From Hoplostethus atlanticus (Eukaryota > Chordata > Actinopteri > Trachichthyiformes > Trachichthyidae): a stretch of 64,000 nt of DNA. The position numbers were made by a program, and so were the translations under genes. Shown one piece after another: positions 1 through 10,930 of the stretch (position 1 is its first letter; each line of letters opens with the position of its first letter). Where the stretch lies: NCBI GenBank assembly GCA_034670405.1, contig JAXDDX010000050.1, positions 1,766,001-1,830,000 on the forward strand, read 5' to 3'. Below the pieces are notes generated by a model. That model ran no database searches. It was not told where the DNA came from and saw only the letters and a list, made by a program, of their open reading frames with translations.

Positions 1-261
1 AGAGTTTGTTGATTGTTTGCCAAGGGGATTTTGAATCGAGTGGTAAGAACAAAGTAGCCAGTAAATAGACAAAGGGCAAAACTTTCACAATTCATGAAGT
101 AATAGCAGTGGCATGGCATAGTTCATGTGCATGTGTTTTAAAGAAAACTTCATTATGTTTAGGTGGGGACAACACACCTTGTGTCAATCTATTTTTCATT
201 GTTGAAACATTGTTTTTACCTTTATTTGTCCTGGAAAAGTCGACTGACCATGCATACTCAT

Positions 262-480
262 TTTCAACACTGCTTGACATATATACAGTTGCACAACCAG
301 TCTTCTGCTGTTGGCCACTGAGCAGCTCCACTGGAGCAGCTGGGGATTAGGTGCTTTGCTCAAGGGCACCTTGACAGTGGTTGTTGAGGGAGCTACTTTT
401 CCCAGCTTATGTGGGAGTTTGAGTCAGTGACCTTGCGATGAAAAGTCCACTTCTTTAACCTCCAGCCTCCAGGCTACCTC
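262..480 (-). mobile_element. tRNA-derived SINE remnant
   Basis: Read on the minus strand, this begins near 480 with a tRNA-like head: an A-box-like TGGAGGTTAAAG and a decayed B box (CACTGACTCAAACTCC). It then runs into the segment seen in many teleost SINEs, TGCCCTTGAGCAAAGCACCT, followed by a less conserved tail. No target-site duplication was found, so both ends are approximate. It is old and clearly mutated. The family is recalled from general knowledge, not from a search. Confidence 0.55.
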
Positions 481-489
481 CGCTCCCTG

Positions 490-1205
490 TCAAAGGCTAT
501 GTGCTGCTACTCATGACTGTGTTGAAAAATGACATCGTTTACCAGGAAGGACTGCATCTTATTCCTGACAAGAGTTGGGTAAGAAACAAACAAATACTGC
601 CCTCTAGCGGTCGTGTCTATCGAGGAACTCAGCATGCAAGTCATCTTGCGCTCACTAGATGTCAGAAAAGATTTTGTTATGGGAGAGCAGGCCGCCTGCA
701 AACACATACTTCAACATGAGCTTGGGAAAGACTGAGAAACGGTCGGCATGCAAGACAGACGTGGTCTCATTAAGCTAAATTCAAAATAAAGCAGTTAAGC
801 CTGACTGATGTTTTACAGGTAACATTTATATTACAAAATCACTTGAATGAGTGTTGAGGTTGTCAACAGAGAAGTTTAGTAACCCTTTACTAACCCTCTA
901 TGCATTATGTATCATTGGGTAGAATTGTTGAATTTGTTATTTTCACATAAAATGACCTCAGTGAGCATAATGAAAAAATAATATGTTGATATATGCGGAT
1001 GCTTTGGGGCATAAAGCAACGTTGTACCAAAATAGAAAAAAAAAAGTTTTTGCAAGAGTTTATGCATTTCTAATTTAGGAAAACAAACTCTTTACAAGAG
1101 CTTGTTTGTAAGAATGTTACCCTCAGGCGGTACTACGGCATAGTGGAACAATATACTAGAATGAATCGACCTGCTGTATCTCCACTCCATCTCGGCAGGA
1201 TTTTG
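490..1205. other. Intergenic sequence without recognised features
   Basis: Unremarkable AT-leaning sequence. The short open frames show no domain, splice signals or repeat family that I recognise. Confidence 0.5.
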
Positions 1206-1214
1206 GTTTATCAC

Positions 1215-1500
1215 GACGAGGCTCTGAAAAACTCATGAATGTTCTGAGCACCTGATTTGGCTCCTCTAGTGCAGAGGAGCAGCAATTCGACTCTTGAGGT
1301 CCTCCTGGATCGCTGAGCTCCCCACCCTGTCACAGAGTGTGAGCACACTCTGCAGAGAAACTGCATTTTGGCCGCAAGTGTGAGTAATCTCATTCTTTCA
1401 GTCACTACCCCAAAATCATGACCATAGGAGAACCAGTAAATCAAGAGGTTTGCTTTGTGGCTAAGCTCATTCTTCACCACCACAGTCCGGTACAAAATGA
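1215..1500 (-). pseudogene. Non-LTR retrotransposon ORF2 C-terminal remnant
   Basis: The minus-strand frame reads YRTVVVKNELSHKANLLIY, then SYGHDFGVVTERMRL, LAAKMQFLCRV and SRVELLLL. This follows the order of a common fish LINE ORF2 tail (usual form: LYRSVVVKKELS, then TYGHELWVVTER, AAEMSFLRRVAG, VEPLLLH). The copy is shortened and diverged and has lost the reverse-transcriptase core. Frames at 1502-1864 on the same strand may belong to the same insertion, but I could not match them to a family. Confidence 0.55.
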
Positions 1501-2007
1501 ATCACAGACATATTGTGGTGGAGGGATTTGTATGCCCCAGTGACTCTGGGAGCAATGTTGTCAGGAACCTTGTACCTAGTAGGACCACTCGAGGCAAACT
1601 AGTCTCAGGTGAGTGGACAGACAAATAGTGATTCCAAAAGACCCTTATGATATTTTCAAATAGATCTGGGAAAACCTCAACAAGAACAGGGATACCGGGG
1701 CCCATTCCTGGAGCCAGGCCTGGAAGTGATGCTGCAGGTGACCCCCATAGCTCAGCCTGAAGAGGCAACATGGGGCCACTGCCTTGTGGGCTCACCACCT
1801 GCAGGGTGAAATGTAGGGTGCTTGATTTATTGTTCAGATGTAGAATAAAATGTAAACTTTGCATTTAGACATCTCAGTTTGAGATGTTTTAACTTGCATC
1901 AACAGCTTATTCAAGGTAACATTTTTAGAAATAATGCAGTAAAAAATTGAATTATGTGGGCTACTGCACTATCATATCGTCACTGTTGGGTGAAGCCCTT
2001 GTATCTC

Positions 2008-2047
2008 CTGTTTTTCTTAGTTACTTTTCAGTAACTAAGAAAAACAG
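2008..2047. repeat. Perfect 17-bp inverted repeat (hairpin)
   Basis: Arms CTGTTTTTCTTAGTTAC (2008-2024) and GTAACTAAGAAAAACAG (2031-2047) are exact reverse complements around a 6-nt loop, TTTTCA. The pairing stops abruptly at both outer edges, and no transposon family was recognised around it. The stem is too short for a usual microRNA precursor. Confidence 0.85.
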
Positions 2048-2262
2048 CTTTGTCTTCAGGTTGAATATTTTTGAGGTTATCTAGTGGGTTTTGAAAGGGA
2101 TTCAAAAGCCCAAGGGTGGTAGAAGTTTCTCAACCCACAGAGGAGCATGTAATCCTTGAGCTGAATTTCAAACATAAAAATCACCAAAATGAGTTTCTTA
2201 GTTATGTGTACAGCACAGGTTAGCAGCAGACTAGATGCCCAGCTTACAGTTTCTCTCTTAAA

Positions 2263-3130
2263 ATTACATTACATTACATTACATTACATTACATTACATT
2301 AGAGGCATTTATCAGACGCTTTTATCCAAAGTGACTTACAATAAGTCCATTCAACATAGGTAGGCAAGAGAACCACTAGTCACCAGAAATTGTAAGTGCA
2401 TTTCCTTTCCTAAACAAGCATCCAAGAGCAGAACCAGTGCTAAAAGTGCAATAAGTTAGCTACCTACTTTTATTAAACAAATGAGACAAATAAGTGAAGA
2501 CAAATAAGCAAGTGCTAAGAGGAAGGGTCAGGGTAGTGTTTCTTGAAGAGGTGGGTTTTCAGCCTGCGGTGAAAGATGGGCAGCGACTCTGCTGTCCTGA
2601 CATCAGTGGGGAGTTCATTCCACCACTGTGGGGCCAGAACAGAGAAGAGCCGTGACCGTGTAGATCGGCCGACAGGGGCCTCTGAGCGACGGGCAGCAGA
2701 GCGAAGTGGTCGAGCGGGGGTGTAAGGCTTGACCATAGCAGGAGCTGTTCCTTTCACTGCCCTATAGGCTAGCACCAGGGTCTTGAACTGGATGCGAGCC
2801 GCTATGAGAAGCCAGTGTAGAGAACGGAGAAGGGTAGTTGTGTGGGAGAACTTGGGGCGGTTGAACACCAGATGAGCTGCAGCTTTCTGAACAAGCTCCA
2901 GAGGTCTGATGGCAGACGCCGGGGCACCAGCAAGGAGGGAGTTGCAGTAGTCCAGGTGGGAGATGACAAGAGCCTGGATGAGCACTTATACCGTCCCATC
3001 AGTGAGGAAGGGGTGAATCCTCCTGATGTTGTAGAGTAGGAATCTGCAGGAGGTGCAATGCAATGCAATGTTTGCCGAGAACGACAGTTAGTCGTCCAGA
3101 GTCACACCCAGATTCCTCGCAGTCCGAGAT
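2263..3130 (-). mobile_element. L2-clade LINE, 5'-truncated copy
   Basis: The 3' end is the (ATTAC)n tail at 2263-2300. It is followed on the plus strand by the L2-like 3' segment GACGCTTTTATCCAAAGTGA. Further in lies the C-terminal part of the reverse transcriptase ORF, and up to about 3130 more of the same teleost repeat. The insertion is on the minus strand. The second copy at 36710-36933 is in the opposite orientation and matches the tail end. Confidence 0.8.
2515..3035 (-). pseudogene. L2-like reverse transcriptase C-terminal fragment
   Basis: The minus-strand frame contains SHLDYCNSLLAG, LVQKAAAHLVFN, LLRSLHWLLIAARIQFKTLV, FSVLAPQWWNELP and FHRRLKTHLF, the usual series of blocks at the C-terminus of fish L2-type ORF2. 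The domain remains open for about 156 codons to a stop near 2515. Just upstream, RRIHPFLTDGTV is followed by a TAA stop in the same frame, so the copy cannot encode a working enzyme. The catalytic core with the YxDD motif is absent. Confidence 0.75.
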
Positions 3131-3149
3131 AGAGTGAATAAACTGCAAT

Positions 3150-4720
3150 GGACCATAAATCTGGCATCTACTTTGCATCTTGATTGAATCCTTTTTTTTT
3201 AGGGGTCATAAATTAGCTCTACCTTACTGTCTTGTCTCCTAAATCAGCTAACTAACTGCCACTTTGATGGACAACAACTTTTTACGACGCTCATTTAATA
3301 GCGCCTTGTTGTGAGATTTAAAATATGTGCGTCTCATTTTTTTGGAATTACTCTCCCGTGGTGAAGAGCGACGGACCGACAGAGGGAGAGTGGAGATGAG
3401 TAAAGGAGACAAGCCGGCAAGAGAGAAAGTGAGTGAGTGATGAGGTACAGTTGTATGGAAAGGATGGGGAGCAGAGTGGATTTCCAAAAGGAAAGACACA
3501 GAGAAGAAGAAAGGAGGGAGCTCTCTTTCTCCCCCCCCACCTCTCTCTCGCTCTCTCTCTCACTCTCTCACTCTATCTGGGATTGACAACGAAAGCTGGA
3601 TTTTAAAGAAGCAAGGATCTGAGATGAGCATATCCCTGCTGCATTGTAATTAGGGCATGAAACAGTAATTAGTGAAATGATATATACAGTACATGCTCCC
3701 TGTGCTCTGATAATAATCCCTAATACACATGCACACGCACACACACACACAACCTCTGCGCCACCCTCGACGTCTTTGTACACAGTAGAAACACACAACA
3801 CTGCGGCAAACCACTCATTGTTATTCCTTCCTCTGTGTCATTGTGTGCCTTTGTTCTTACACTCGGTACTGTACAGCTCCGGGCTCTCGTCTGCTCCTCC
3901 TGCAGTCCATTTCCAAACACTTGCATGGCGCCGCTCCCCCTTTGAGGTGAACGCAGGACATCAAACAGTCGTGCAACAGAGGTGTCCCGCTGAGTTGGGG
4001 GCCAGCGCCTTCTCCGTTTTCTTAATTTAAAGGGCTCGAGTACAACAAACTCCTTCTCGAAACCTCTGAAAATGAAAACTGCGTTCTTGATGTGGAACTA
4101 AAAAGAAAGCTGAGTGCTTGATGTGCAAGTTGAAATAGTTTCGCCGCTCGTCGAGATTGGAAGTTGAAAGTCTCTCTGACCATTGATATGGAACGGACCC
4201 CAGCCCTGCTGCAGTCCTTAAGCACAAGGTCAAACTGTTTTCCACATCTGAGAACTTTCTGTCTGCCTTGCCTTGCCTCCAGGCCTTCACATCACATCAT
4301 ATTACATCGCCCCACACTACCAGCCTGAACAATTCACATTGGTTGGGGTGAGTCAAGGGCACAGGAGGAGAGGATTTAAAATGCAGCCTCCTCTTGCCTT
4401 AATGGGAGAGGTCACAGGTCAGGTGATTTGCTCCTCTATCCTCTCTGCTTGATCTGAACCCAGATTAGGGACACAGACTGTGAAAATGGGTTTTAAAAAG
4501 ACAATTGTGTCTTTTTTGTTGTTGCTGTACTGTCTGTTTTCTATGCTGAATATGTTTTGGATGGCTTCTCTCTGAGGTTCTCTGGTTCATAGATTTTAAT
4601 ATAATTAGTTTGAGTCTGATTAAAAATAAATTGGCAGAAGCCCCCATTACTAAAATGAGCAGAAATGCTAAATGAGAGCAAAAACAAAAATTAGTATTAA
4701 ATCTAAAGGCTCGTTTTCTC
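3150..4720. other. Intergenic stretch with short CT and CA tracts
   Basis: Holds a CT-rich run near 3530-3570 and a short (CA)n at about 3733-3752. Open frames here have low-complexity or biased translations and no recognised domain. No gene is supported. Confidence 0.5.
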
Positions 4721-4728
4721 TTGTAGAT

Positions 4729-4818
4729 CACATCTTGGTGGTTATCCTGCCTATTACAGCTTGTCTCTATGGATACCTCATCATCTACCTGGCTGTCCAT
4801 ATTGCTGCATTCTCACAG
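4729..4818 (+). other. Possible membrane-segment exon fragment
   Basis: The pyrimidine-rich stretch CGTTTTCTCTTGTAG resembles a splice acceptor. It is followed by an open frame reading HILVVILPITACLYGYLII, a strongly hydrophobic stretch long enough to span a membrane. There is no clear donor, and the candidate LTR begins about 10 bp later. I do not recognise the peptide. It may be chance, or the remains of an exon cut off by the insertion. Confidence 0.15.
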
Positions 4819-4827
4819 GAGACGCAT

Positions 4828-4868
4828 TGTTACGCCCCTGTGTGGCGGCTGCCTGTGCTGGGGCTCTT

Positions 4869-4907
<39 letters not shown>

Positions 4908-5169
4908 CAGGTGAATTCCTGACAGGTGTGTGAGGTGGAGCTGATGGGCTTCAGGAGCGAGGACCTGGAGCATAAAAGGAGTCACCTACCTAGTGTGGTC
5001 CCTCTCTCTCTCTGTCCCCTGCAGCTGTTTGGTTCTTAGTTATAGGTTTCCATCCCACACTTTTGCTTTAGGAATCCATCTATACTGAAACCTTTATCTC
5101 TGTTAAGTCTTATTTTGTAATAAACACCTTGGTTTACTGTTTGACATGTGTGGTCTCCCCTTTGTTACA
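4828..5169 (+). mobile_element. Candidate solo LTR
   Basis: The 342-bp block starts TGTTACGCCCC and ends CCTTTGTTACA, the TG...CA form of retroelement LTRs. Inside are a TATA-like ATAAAAG at 4972 and an AATAAA at 5119, about 45 bp before the end, which is the usual order of promoter and poly(A) signal. A (TC)n tract lies at 4871-4904. No clean target-site duplication and no internal gag/pol were found. It fits a solo LTR of a Gypsy-like element, but the family is not confirmed. Confidence 0.4.
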
Positions 5170-5865
5170 TTGCCTTGAGCCAGACGTGGCGACATTTTTT
5201 GAGCTCCCGTGTGAAAGAGAAAGATAGATAATTTATCTTTGTGATCAACTCAAGCATGAAATAGTTAACACACCTCACTGCTTATGTACAAACAACATCG
5301 CCAATGCAACATCACCGGGACAGCCAGTGCAAATTGTTTCAAATGGCATCACGAGAAAGCATGTCACACAAGTCTCACACAACTTGACATGATACCTGCC
5401 TTGATGTATTCAGAGACCGGTCACGGGGGATCGTGATGTGCAGTCAGGCTGATAACACCATGTGCACATAAAGATCAGCAGACTAAAATAGGACTGATTT
5501 CACATTAACATGTACCACTGGGCTGGAGCTAAGAGGGCAAGCACATCTGAATAATAAAGTTCAACACAGACCTCTGAGCCAGCGCACATGCACAGTTAAA
5601 CCTTCAGTTAATGAAAGAAGTTGCATGCATGCAATAATAACATGCACACACACACTCACTTATCATACACATGCATGCTAACTTATTTATGCTGTATAAG
5701 AGATTTCCTCAACAACAGTTATTTTCTCCTGTGGAAGGGACGGGGGGTTGATATCTCTGTTGAACATGTGACACACACAGCACAGCGCAGGGCAGCAACA
5801 GTTTGTTCAGTGACCTTTTGGAACAGACAGAGAGTCTGTCACAGAACCTTGGGGATGGGGATGGG

Positions 5866-5914
<49 letters not shown>

Positions 5915-6411
5915 CTAGTGGGATCAATGATTTTCACTGCTTCAAGTGTCTCACTGCTTTGATATCACCTTACTTTTAGATTGGTGAATGCGGTTTAATG
6001 TGTTGCTATGTGTTTAACTATGAAATAAACTCTAAAATATGAGAAGAAGCTCATAGTTGGTGAGAAACTGAAAGACATTTTGTTTGCACATAGTTTGTAC
6101 ACCTGTATGTACAGTATGCATGTGTGTGCCTGTGTATGTGTGAATAAGGAGTGAGGCTCAGTGAAAGCTAGAGCATGAAGAAAATGAAGAGAATTACTCA
6201 GATAAAGAATATTAAAGCTGCATGCATGTTTCATAAGCCCAAAGTGTGTGTGTGTGTGTGTGTGTGTGTTTGTGTCTGCTTTGAAGAAGTAAATCCACCC
6301 ATGCAGGCATCAGAGTGGGGGCTGAATAATATTAAAAATACTGCTTGTCATGTTAGTCAGATTCTCTACTGATGTTATGAATTAGAACAGGGGAAATACT
6401 TTGTGTGGTGT

Positions 6412-6442
<31 letters not shown>

Positions 6443-8129
6443 GCTAAGCTAGCACAAGGAAGAGTGGAGGCGTGAGAAAAGAACCCAGTTAACACCATTT
6501 CCAGTAACACCTTTGAAGTCAGCCTGTGGCTGCCGGGAGGACATGGCGGAGGGCTTAACCGAATGAGATCCTTAATGGAGAAAGACCCCTGAAACCCTCT
6601 AACCCGCCCCAATCCGATGAGAGGACACAAAGAATGTGTGTGGCAGATAAAACCCTGAATGTTCACAGACTTCTCCCTCCCCATCACTTTGCATTCACAT
6701 TACCCTCTTCCAAGGGGATCATTTCAATGCCACGAACGCAAATGTGTCTGAACAGAATTCCCCCCAAGGCATTGTCAATCCGAGACAGAGAACTTATTTG
6801 AGATGCGGAGTGAGAGACAAGTCAGTTTGGCCTCGGCAATGGGTGCTAAAAATGACATTTACAACAGTAAAGGGCCTACGTTTGCACAATGTCACGTATA
6901 TTATTTTGCTGGTGTTGTAATTGGTTGTGAGTGGTCTGCTCTAATGCTGTATAAAGACAAGGAGGTGGCCGCTTTAACAAGTGACTGAGAGACCAGGCCT
7001 AGATTAACAGAGCAGACAACACAGTTTTGAAGGGAACTGAACTGCCTGGTTAGAAAGTGCAATGTCAGCTGTTGGCTTTGTCCACATTCAGCTCTTCAGG
7101 ATTTTGAGGAAAGCCACAGATTGTCATTTGGGACATCATGCTATCCATCAGTAGAAAACTCTGCCCCAGTTCACCCGCCTCACCTTAGGTGGGTAAGGGA
7201 GGGTCCAAATTTAATGCACCAGATCTCTGGCCTGCCGTGATGTGTTATGACACTTTAAGACGGGCCCTAATGGATCCATGCAATAATTATGACTATTACT
7301 ACTTATCATTCTGTAGCTCTTAGCCTGCTTCATCAATATTAGACTAGGATATTGGGACATTAGAGGGAGATGGGCTGAGAGATGAGGACTGAAGACAGGA
7401 CCAAATCCTCTGCACGGGCCCTCTCACAGCTCTTTCAAGGTCAGTGGATTTTCTATACAAGCAGTTATCAGCTTCTCTCATCTTCATTCAGTTCAGCCCT
7501 AGAGAGGTTTGCAGCATTTATTTGTGACTTTATTGTGAAAATGGCCCTTCATTATGTTCAGTCACAGACCGACTGATGCAATAACTGTCTTCCCTCCACT
7601 CTGCAAACTCTGTATATACGGAATCAGTATTTCTTTTTCTCTGCCCTCACTTTTGAAAACTAATCAGATTCTCCAGTTTCAAAAAGGACCTGCTGAAATC
7701 CAATCACATTTAATTCTACCAGTTAAGCTTACACAAAGATCCTATTGTGTTTCTTATTGAATGTTTTTGAATTGCTCTGTGGAACACATTGCAGAGAGAA
7801 CGTGATTGATAGCTGCAGCCATGCAATAATGAGGAGGCAGCAGATGAACAGAACACAGTTACTTAAATGTCACACAATGTAATAACGTGTCAAAATATAA
7901 TTAAATGTCCCTCTAAATGATTCAAAGATGTAATAAAACCTGTGACTGTAATGAATTGCTGGATAATGTAATAACATCTTATGTTATTTTTGGGGCAAGC
8001 CAACTAAGCCATCAGGACATCCCATGCATAAGACTGATACGACTTCAGGCTGATATTGTAATCACTTTTATTCCCGATACTGTCATTTTTAACTGGTAGT
8101 GTAATAATACTTACTGTAATGGCACTTTA
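5170..8129. other. Intergenic region with CA/GT tracts
   Basis: Contains (AC)n at 5867-5913 and (GT)n at about 6247-6268 and 6413-6438. The rest is AT-leaning unique sequence. The open frames are short, and several are just translated dinucleotide repeat. No gene or transposon was recognised. Confidence 0.5.
5867..5913. repeat. (AC)n microsatellite
   Basis: Uninterrupted AC dinucleotides, about 23 units. Confidence 0.95.
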
Positions 8130-8142
8130 CTCAATGTCTTTT

Positions 8143-8297
8143 TTAAGATTATTCTTTAGGGCTTTTATTTAATAGTCAGTAGAGTGACATGAAAGATTGG
8201 GTGAGAGGAGGAGGGATGACCCGTCCCGGATTTGAACCCAGGAATTCACTGTTATGTGGTATGCCCCTTAGACCACTGAGCCACTAGGACACCCTGT
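8143..8297 (-). mobile_element. tRNA-derived SINE with 13-bp target duplication
   Basis: Identical 13-bp flanks CTCAATGTCTTTT lie at 8130-8142 and 8298-8310. Read on the minus strand, the 155-bp body opens with a tRNA-like head: A-box-like TGGCTCAGTGGTCTAAGG and B box GGGTTCAAATCCGGG. A short unrelated part follows, with an A-rich tail containing AATAAA. This is the classic layout of a LINE-mobilised SINE. The intact duplication and boxes suggest it is younger than the SINE at 262-480. Confidence 0.8.
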
Positions 8298-8365
8298 CTC
8301 AATGTCTTTTATGTGTATGCTGAGCCCGGCCTTTGTTTCTCCTCTCTGTGGCTAGGTGGTCAAAC

Positions 8366-8405
8366 AGGCAGACAGACTGTCAGTCAGTCAGTCAGTCAGT
8401 CAGTC

Positions 8406-8436
<31 letters not shown>
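8366..8436. repeat. Compound (GTCA)n/(GACA)n microsatellite
   Basis: A run of GTCA units passes directly into a run of GACA units. Confidence 0.9.
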
Positions 8437-8524
8437 TCATTCTTTCTTGCCTCCAGGGAGCCCAGGTTCATCCTAATGACAGAGCTTCCCAACCAGCTGG
8501 TTCAGCCTGTGAGCGTCCCCTGAG

Positions 8525-9053
8525 TTGATATTGACACCCCAACAGCAGCACACAATATGACACTGGTCACAACAGGCTGGTAGAACATGCAGTCCTGTCG
8601 GTTGCACACACTGTTAGGTGCACACCCTTTTTAGAGTGCCTCAGTGTTGATCCCACCTTGTTGTCCACATGGACCCCAGGCATGTGTAGGACTGCACCAT
8701 ATCCATGTCTATGACCTTGATGGAAACAGGAGTTATAAGCTCCTTGGCAAGATGTCACCACCACCAGCTGCTTTGTCGTACTGACATTTAGCAGCAAGTG
8801 ATTCACTTGGAAACACATAACAAAGTTCTCAACCAGATCCCTATACTCCTTCTCCCACCCCTCACTGATACACCCCATAATCAGTGTCATCTGAGAACCT
8901 CTGTTAGCTTAACTTGCATTTATATCGGTATATAGGTGTAGAGGGTGAACCGGATAGGAGACAGTACAACAACACACCTGGGTGGTCCCTGTGTTGCTCA
9001 GCACTATATCAGACACACATCCCTGGAGGTCCACTGTGAATACAGGTGAGATA
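8525..9053 (-). mobile_element. Rex1-like LINE, downstream part
   Basis: Minus-strand pieces follow the order of a fish Rex1/CR1-type reverse transcriptase: GCVSDIVLSNTG (usually followed by PQG), then EKEYRDLVENFV, QVNHLLLNVSTTKQLVV, GVHVDNK and MFYQPVVTSVI. Frameshifts interrupt the frame, so the copy is dead. The coding order resumes beyond the Tc1 element at 10931. The two parts are therefore read as one LINE split by a later insertion. The Rex1 name is tentative. Confidence 0.65.
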
Positions 9054-9709
9054 CACTCCGCGGCTCCTTTATTAGGTACACCTACCTATTCCTGGGTAGG
9101 ACTCCCCTTTTGCCTTCAAAACTGCCTCAATTTTCTGCAGGCCTGGATTCAACAAGGTGCTGGAAACATTCCACAGAGATCTTGGTCAAGGCTGACTCCA
9201 TCGCATCACTCAGTTTCTGATGAATATGTGACAGCACATTCAAGGTGCGAACTTCCTGTTCCACCTCATCCCAAATGTCTCAGGGTTTATATCTAGGGAC
9301 TCTGTTCAGGATTAAACTAACGTCTCTGTCATGTTCCTGGAATCATTGGCGTCGTTAGGCCTGGGCGTCCGATGCTACAGCCCCGGATGTTTTATGAATT
9401 GCCCCGGATCTCAAAAAATAAAAAAATAAAAAAATAAATACATTTCAAAAATAAAAATAATAAAAAAAAAGACCTGGATCTATTCATCTGTCATTCCGAT
9501 GCATTAAAACCCTAGAAAATAATATGATATCGTTGATCTAAAACGCAAGTACGTTTTGGGCCCTCTGTGTGTCATTAAAGCAGCAGATCTACACGCACAT
9601 TTTGTGTGAGAGAGAGCAAGAGAGAGCGAGCGAGAGAGAGAGTGAGCGCGCGCATGCGCGCACCGGTTTACAGGGCTTGTCATTGTTGGCACTTGGCAGC
9701 TATCTAGCT

Positions 9710-9853
9710 ATGGATATAAGAAGTTTTTTCATAAAGAAAAAGGAAGAGGCGCAGGCGAGGCTACAGGAGGTGAAGGATGTGTTATCTCCTGTTGCTGTAG
9801 CAGCAGATGTGACTGCCTCATCTGAAGAAGAAAAGGGCTCTTTAGCTAGCTAG
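9710..9853 (+). pseudogene. hAT transposase N-terminal remnant
   Basis: A 47-codon frame starts MDIRSFFIKKKEEAQARLQ and ends at a TAG in a GCTA repeat. The MDIR-x-FF opening followed by basic residues resembles the start of ZMYM-like (TTF-finger) hAT transposases of fish. The zinc finger, catalytic core and dimerisation region are all missing, so this is a deletion derivative. The family call comes from a short motif and is moderate only. Confidence 0.45.
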
Positions 9854-9864
9854 CTAGTCTAGCT

Positions 9865-10080
9865 CAGTGGTTCTCAAATGTTTTTGTCACAAGGCACACC
9901 ATTCATGAAAACAAGTATTTCCAAGGCACCAAGAGTTAACACAGTTTGCCACAGTTCAAAAGGAGCCCTTGTCACACAATAGAAGCAGAAGCTATGAGAC
10001 CAGAGTTGGTCAATTGTCAAAATTGAACAAAGCATTGGCAACATACAATCTAGCATATGACTGCTTCATCAACGTCAAGG
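9865..10080 (+). mobile_element. Possible hAT-Charlie-type end, fourth nesting layer
   Basis: CAGTGGTTCTCAAATG at 9865 resembles the terminal sequence of Charlie-type hAT elements, and the following TCACAAGGCACACCATTCAT is also typical of them. I could not find the matching right end, so the extent is a guess. It may instead be part of the enclosing element. Confidence 0.35.
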
Positions 10081-10383
10081 CTCTTACTTTTTCTTAGGGT
10101 TTTACTCCTGCTGCTGAAAAAAATAATAATAACGAAGTTGAATGAGAACTCAGATTGCTCTCATTTTGTTTGTTTTGATTTAATTTTGTGAAAGCCAGCC
10201 TATACACCTGACCGAAACCTTTTGGTAGAGCACAGTGTCTCGCATCTTATACTCATTTTACTCCGAAAATGCAATTGTCGGGTGAAAATCGAAAGATTTC
10301 TGGGCTGGGCTAAGCCCCTAATGTTTCAAGGTCCTAACAACGCCTCTGCCTGGAACCATCTTGAGACAATGTAAGTGTTTGTA

Positions 10384-10602
10384 TTAGTGACATAGTGTGA
10401 TCCTGCTGAAAGTACCTAGTTGAAAAAGGCTAGGCTGTGTGGACTGTGTGACCATGAAAGGATGCACCTGGTCCACAACTGTGGCGTTCAAATGATGCTC
10501 CATCGGTACCAAGGGGCCTAATGTGTGCCAAGAAAACACTTCCCATACCATTACACCACCAGCCTGTACCGTTGACACCAGAGAGTATGGATATATATCC
10601 AT
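10384..10602 (-). pseudogene. Tc1 transposase fragment
   Basis: The minus-strand frame reads LVSTVQAGGVMVWEVFSWHT, then LGPLVPMEHHLNA and VHPFM. This matches the central catalytic region of fish Tc1 transposases, where GGVMVWG-x-FS and LGPLVP are conserved. Frameshifts follow on both sides, and the enclosing element is broken, so no enzyme can be made. Confidence 0.75.
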
Positions 10603-10930
10603 CTATAGATGCCCTTCTGCACGTCACTGTTACACTGAGCTGTTATCTGTGTACTTGTGGTCTGCCTTTTTGCTTGAATGAGTTTTGCCATTCTCCTTTC
10701 CTCTTTCATGAATGAGGCATTTCGTCCTCAGGACTGCAGCAGACTGGATGTGTTTTGTTTATCTCACCATTCTTTGTTTAGTCTGTTTGCTTCTGATGTT
10801 TAGTCAAAAAGTAACTGAACCTCTCGACCCTGTCTGAATGATTTATACTTATGCTGTAGTTATATGTGACTATGTGTCTGGAGGACTGAGCGTAAATGGA
10901 GAGGTCTACCTAATAAGTGGCCAATCAGTG

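Larger units (their letters stand above)
9344..10348 (+). mobile_element. hAT-like element nested in the Tc1
   Basis: The 1005-bp element is flanked by CCTGGAAT (9336-9343) and CCTGGAAC (10349-10356), an 8-bp duplication with one change. Eight bp is the hAT size. Its ends are CATTGGCGTCGTTAGG and, on the other strand, CAGAGGCGTTGTTAGG. Removing it restores a continuous Tc1 match. Inside are an A-rich stretch, a GA/CG-rich stretch and a short transposase start. It is too short to be autonomous. Confidence 0.8.
9054..10930 (-). mobile_element. Tc1-like transposon, split by a later insertion
   Basis: The left terminus begins CACTCCGCGGCTCCTTTATT and the right terminus ends CCTAATAAGTGGCCAATCAG followed by TG, an imperfect inverted pair. 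The left flank is TA and the right flank TG, consistent with a TA duplication with one mutation. The inner sequence matches a widespread fish Tc1 family on the minus strand. The element is interrupted at 9344-10348, and its transposase is broken. Confidence 0.8.

Noticed and set aside
8143-8297. Functional tRNA gene
   Set aside because: The A- and B-box-like motifs belong to a tRNA-derived SINE with target duplications; no complete cloverleaf with acceptor stem was found.
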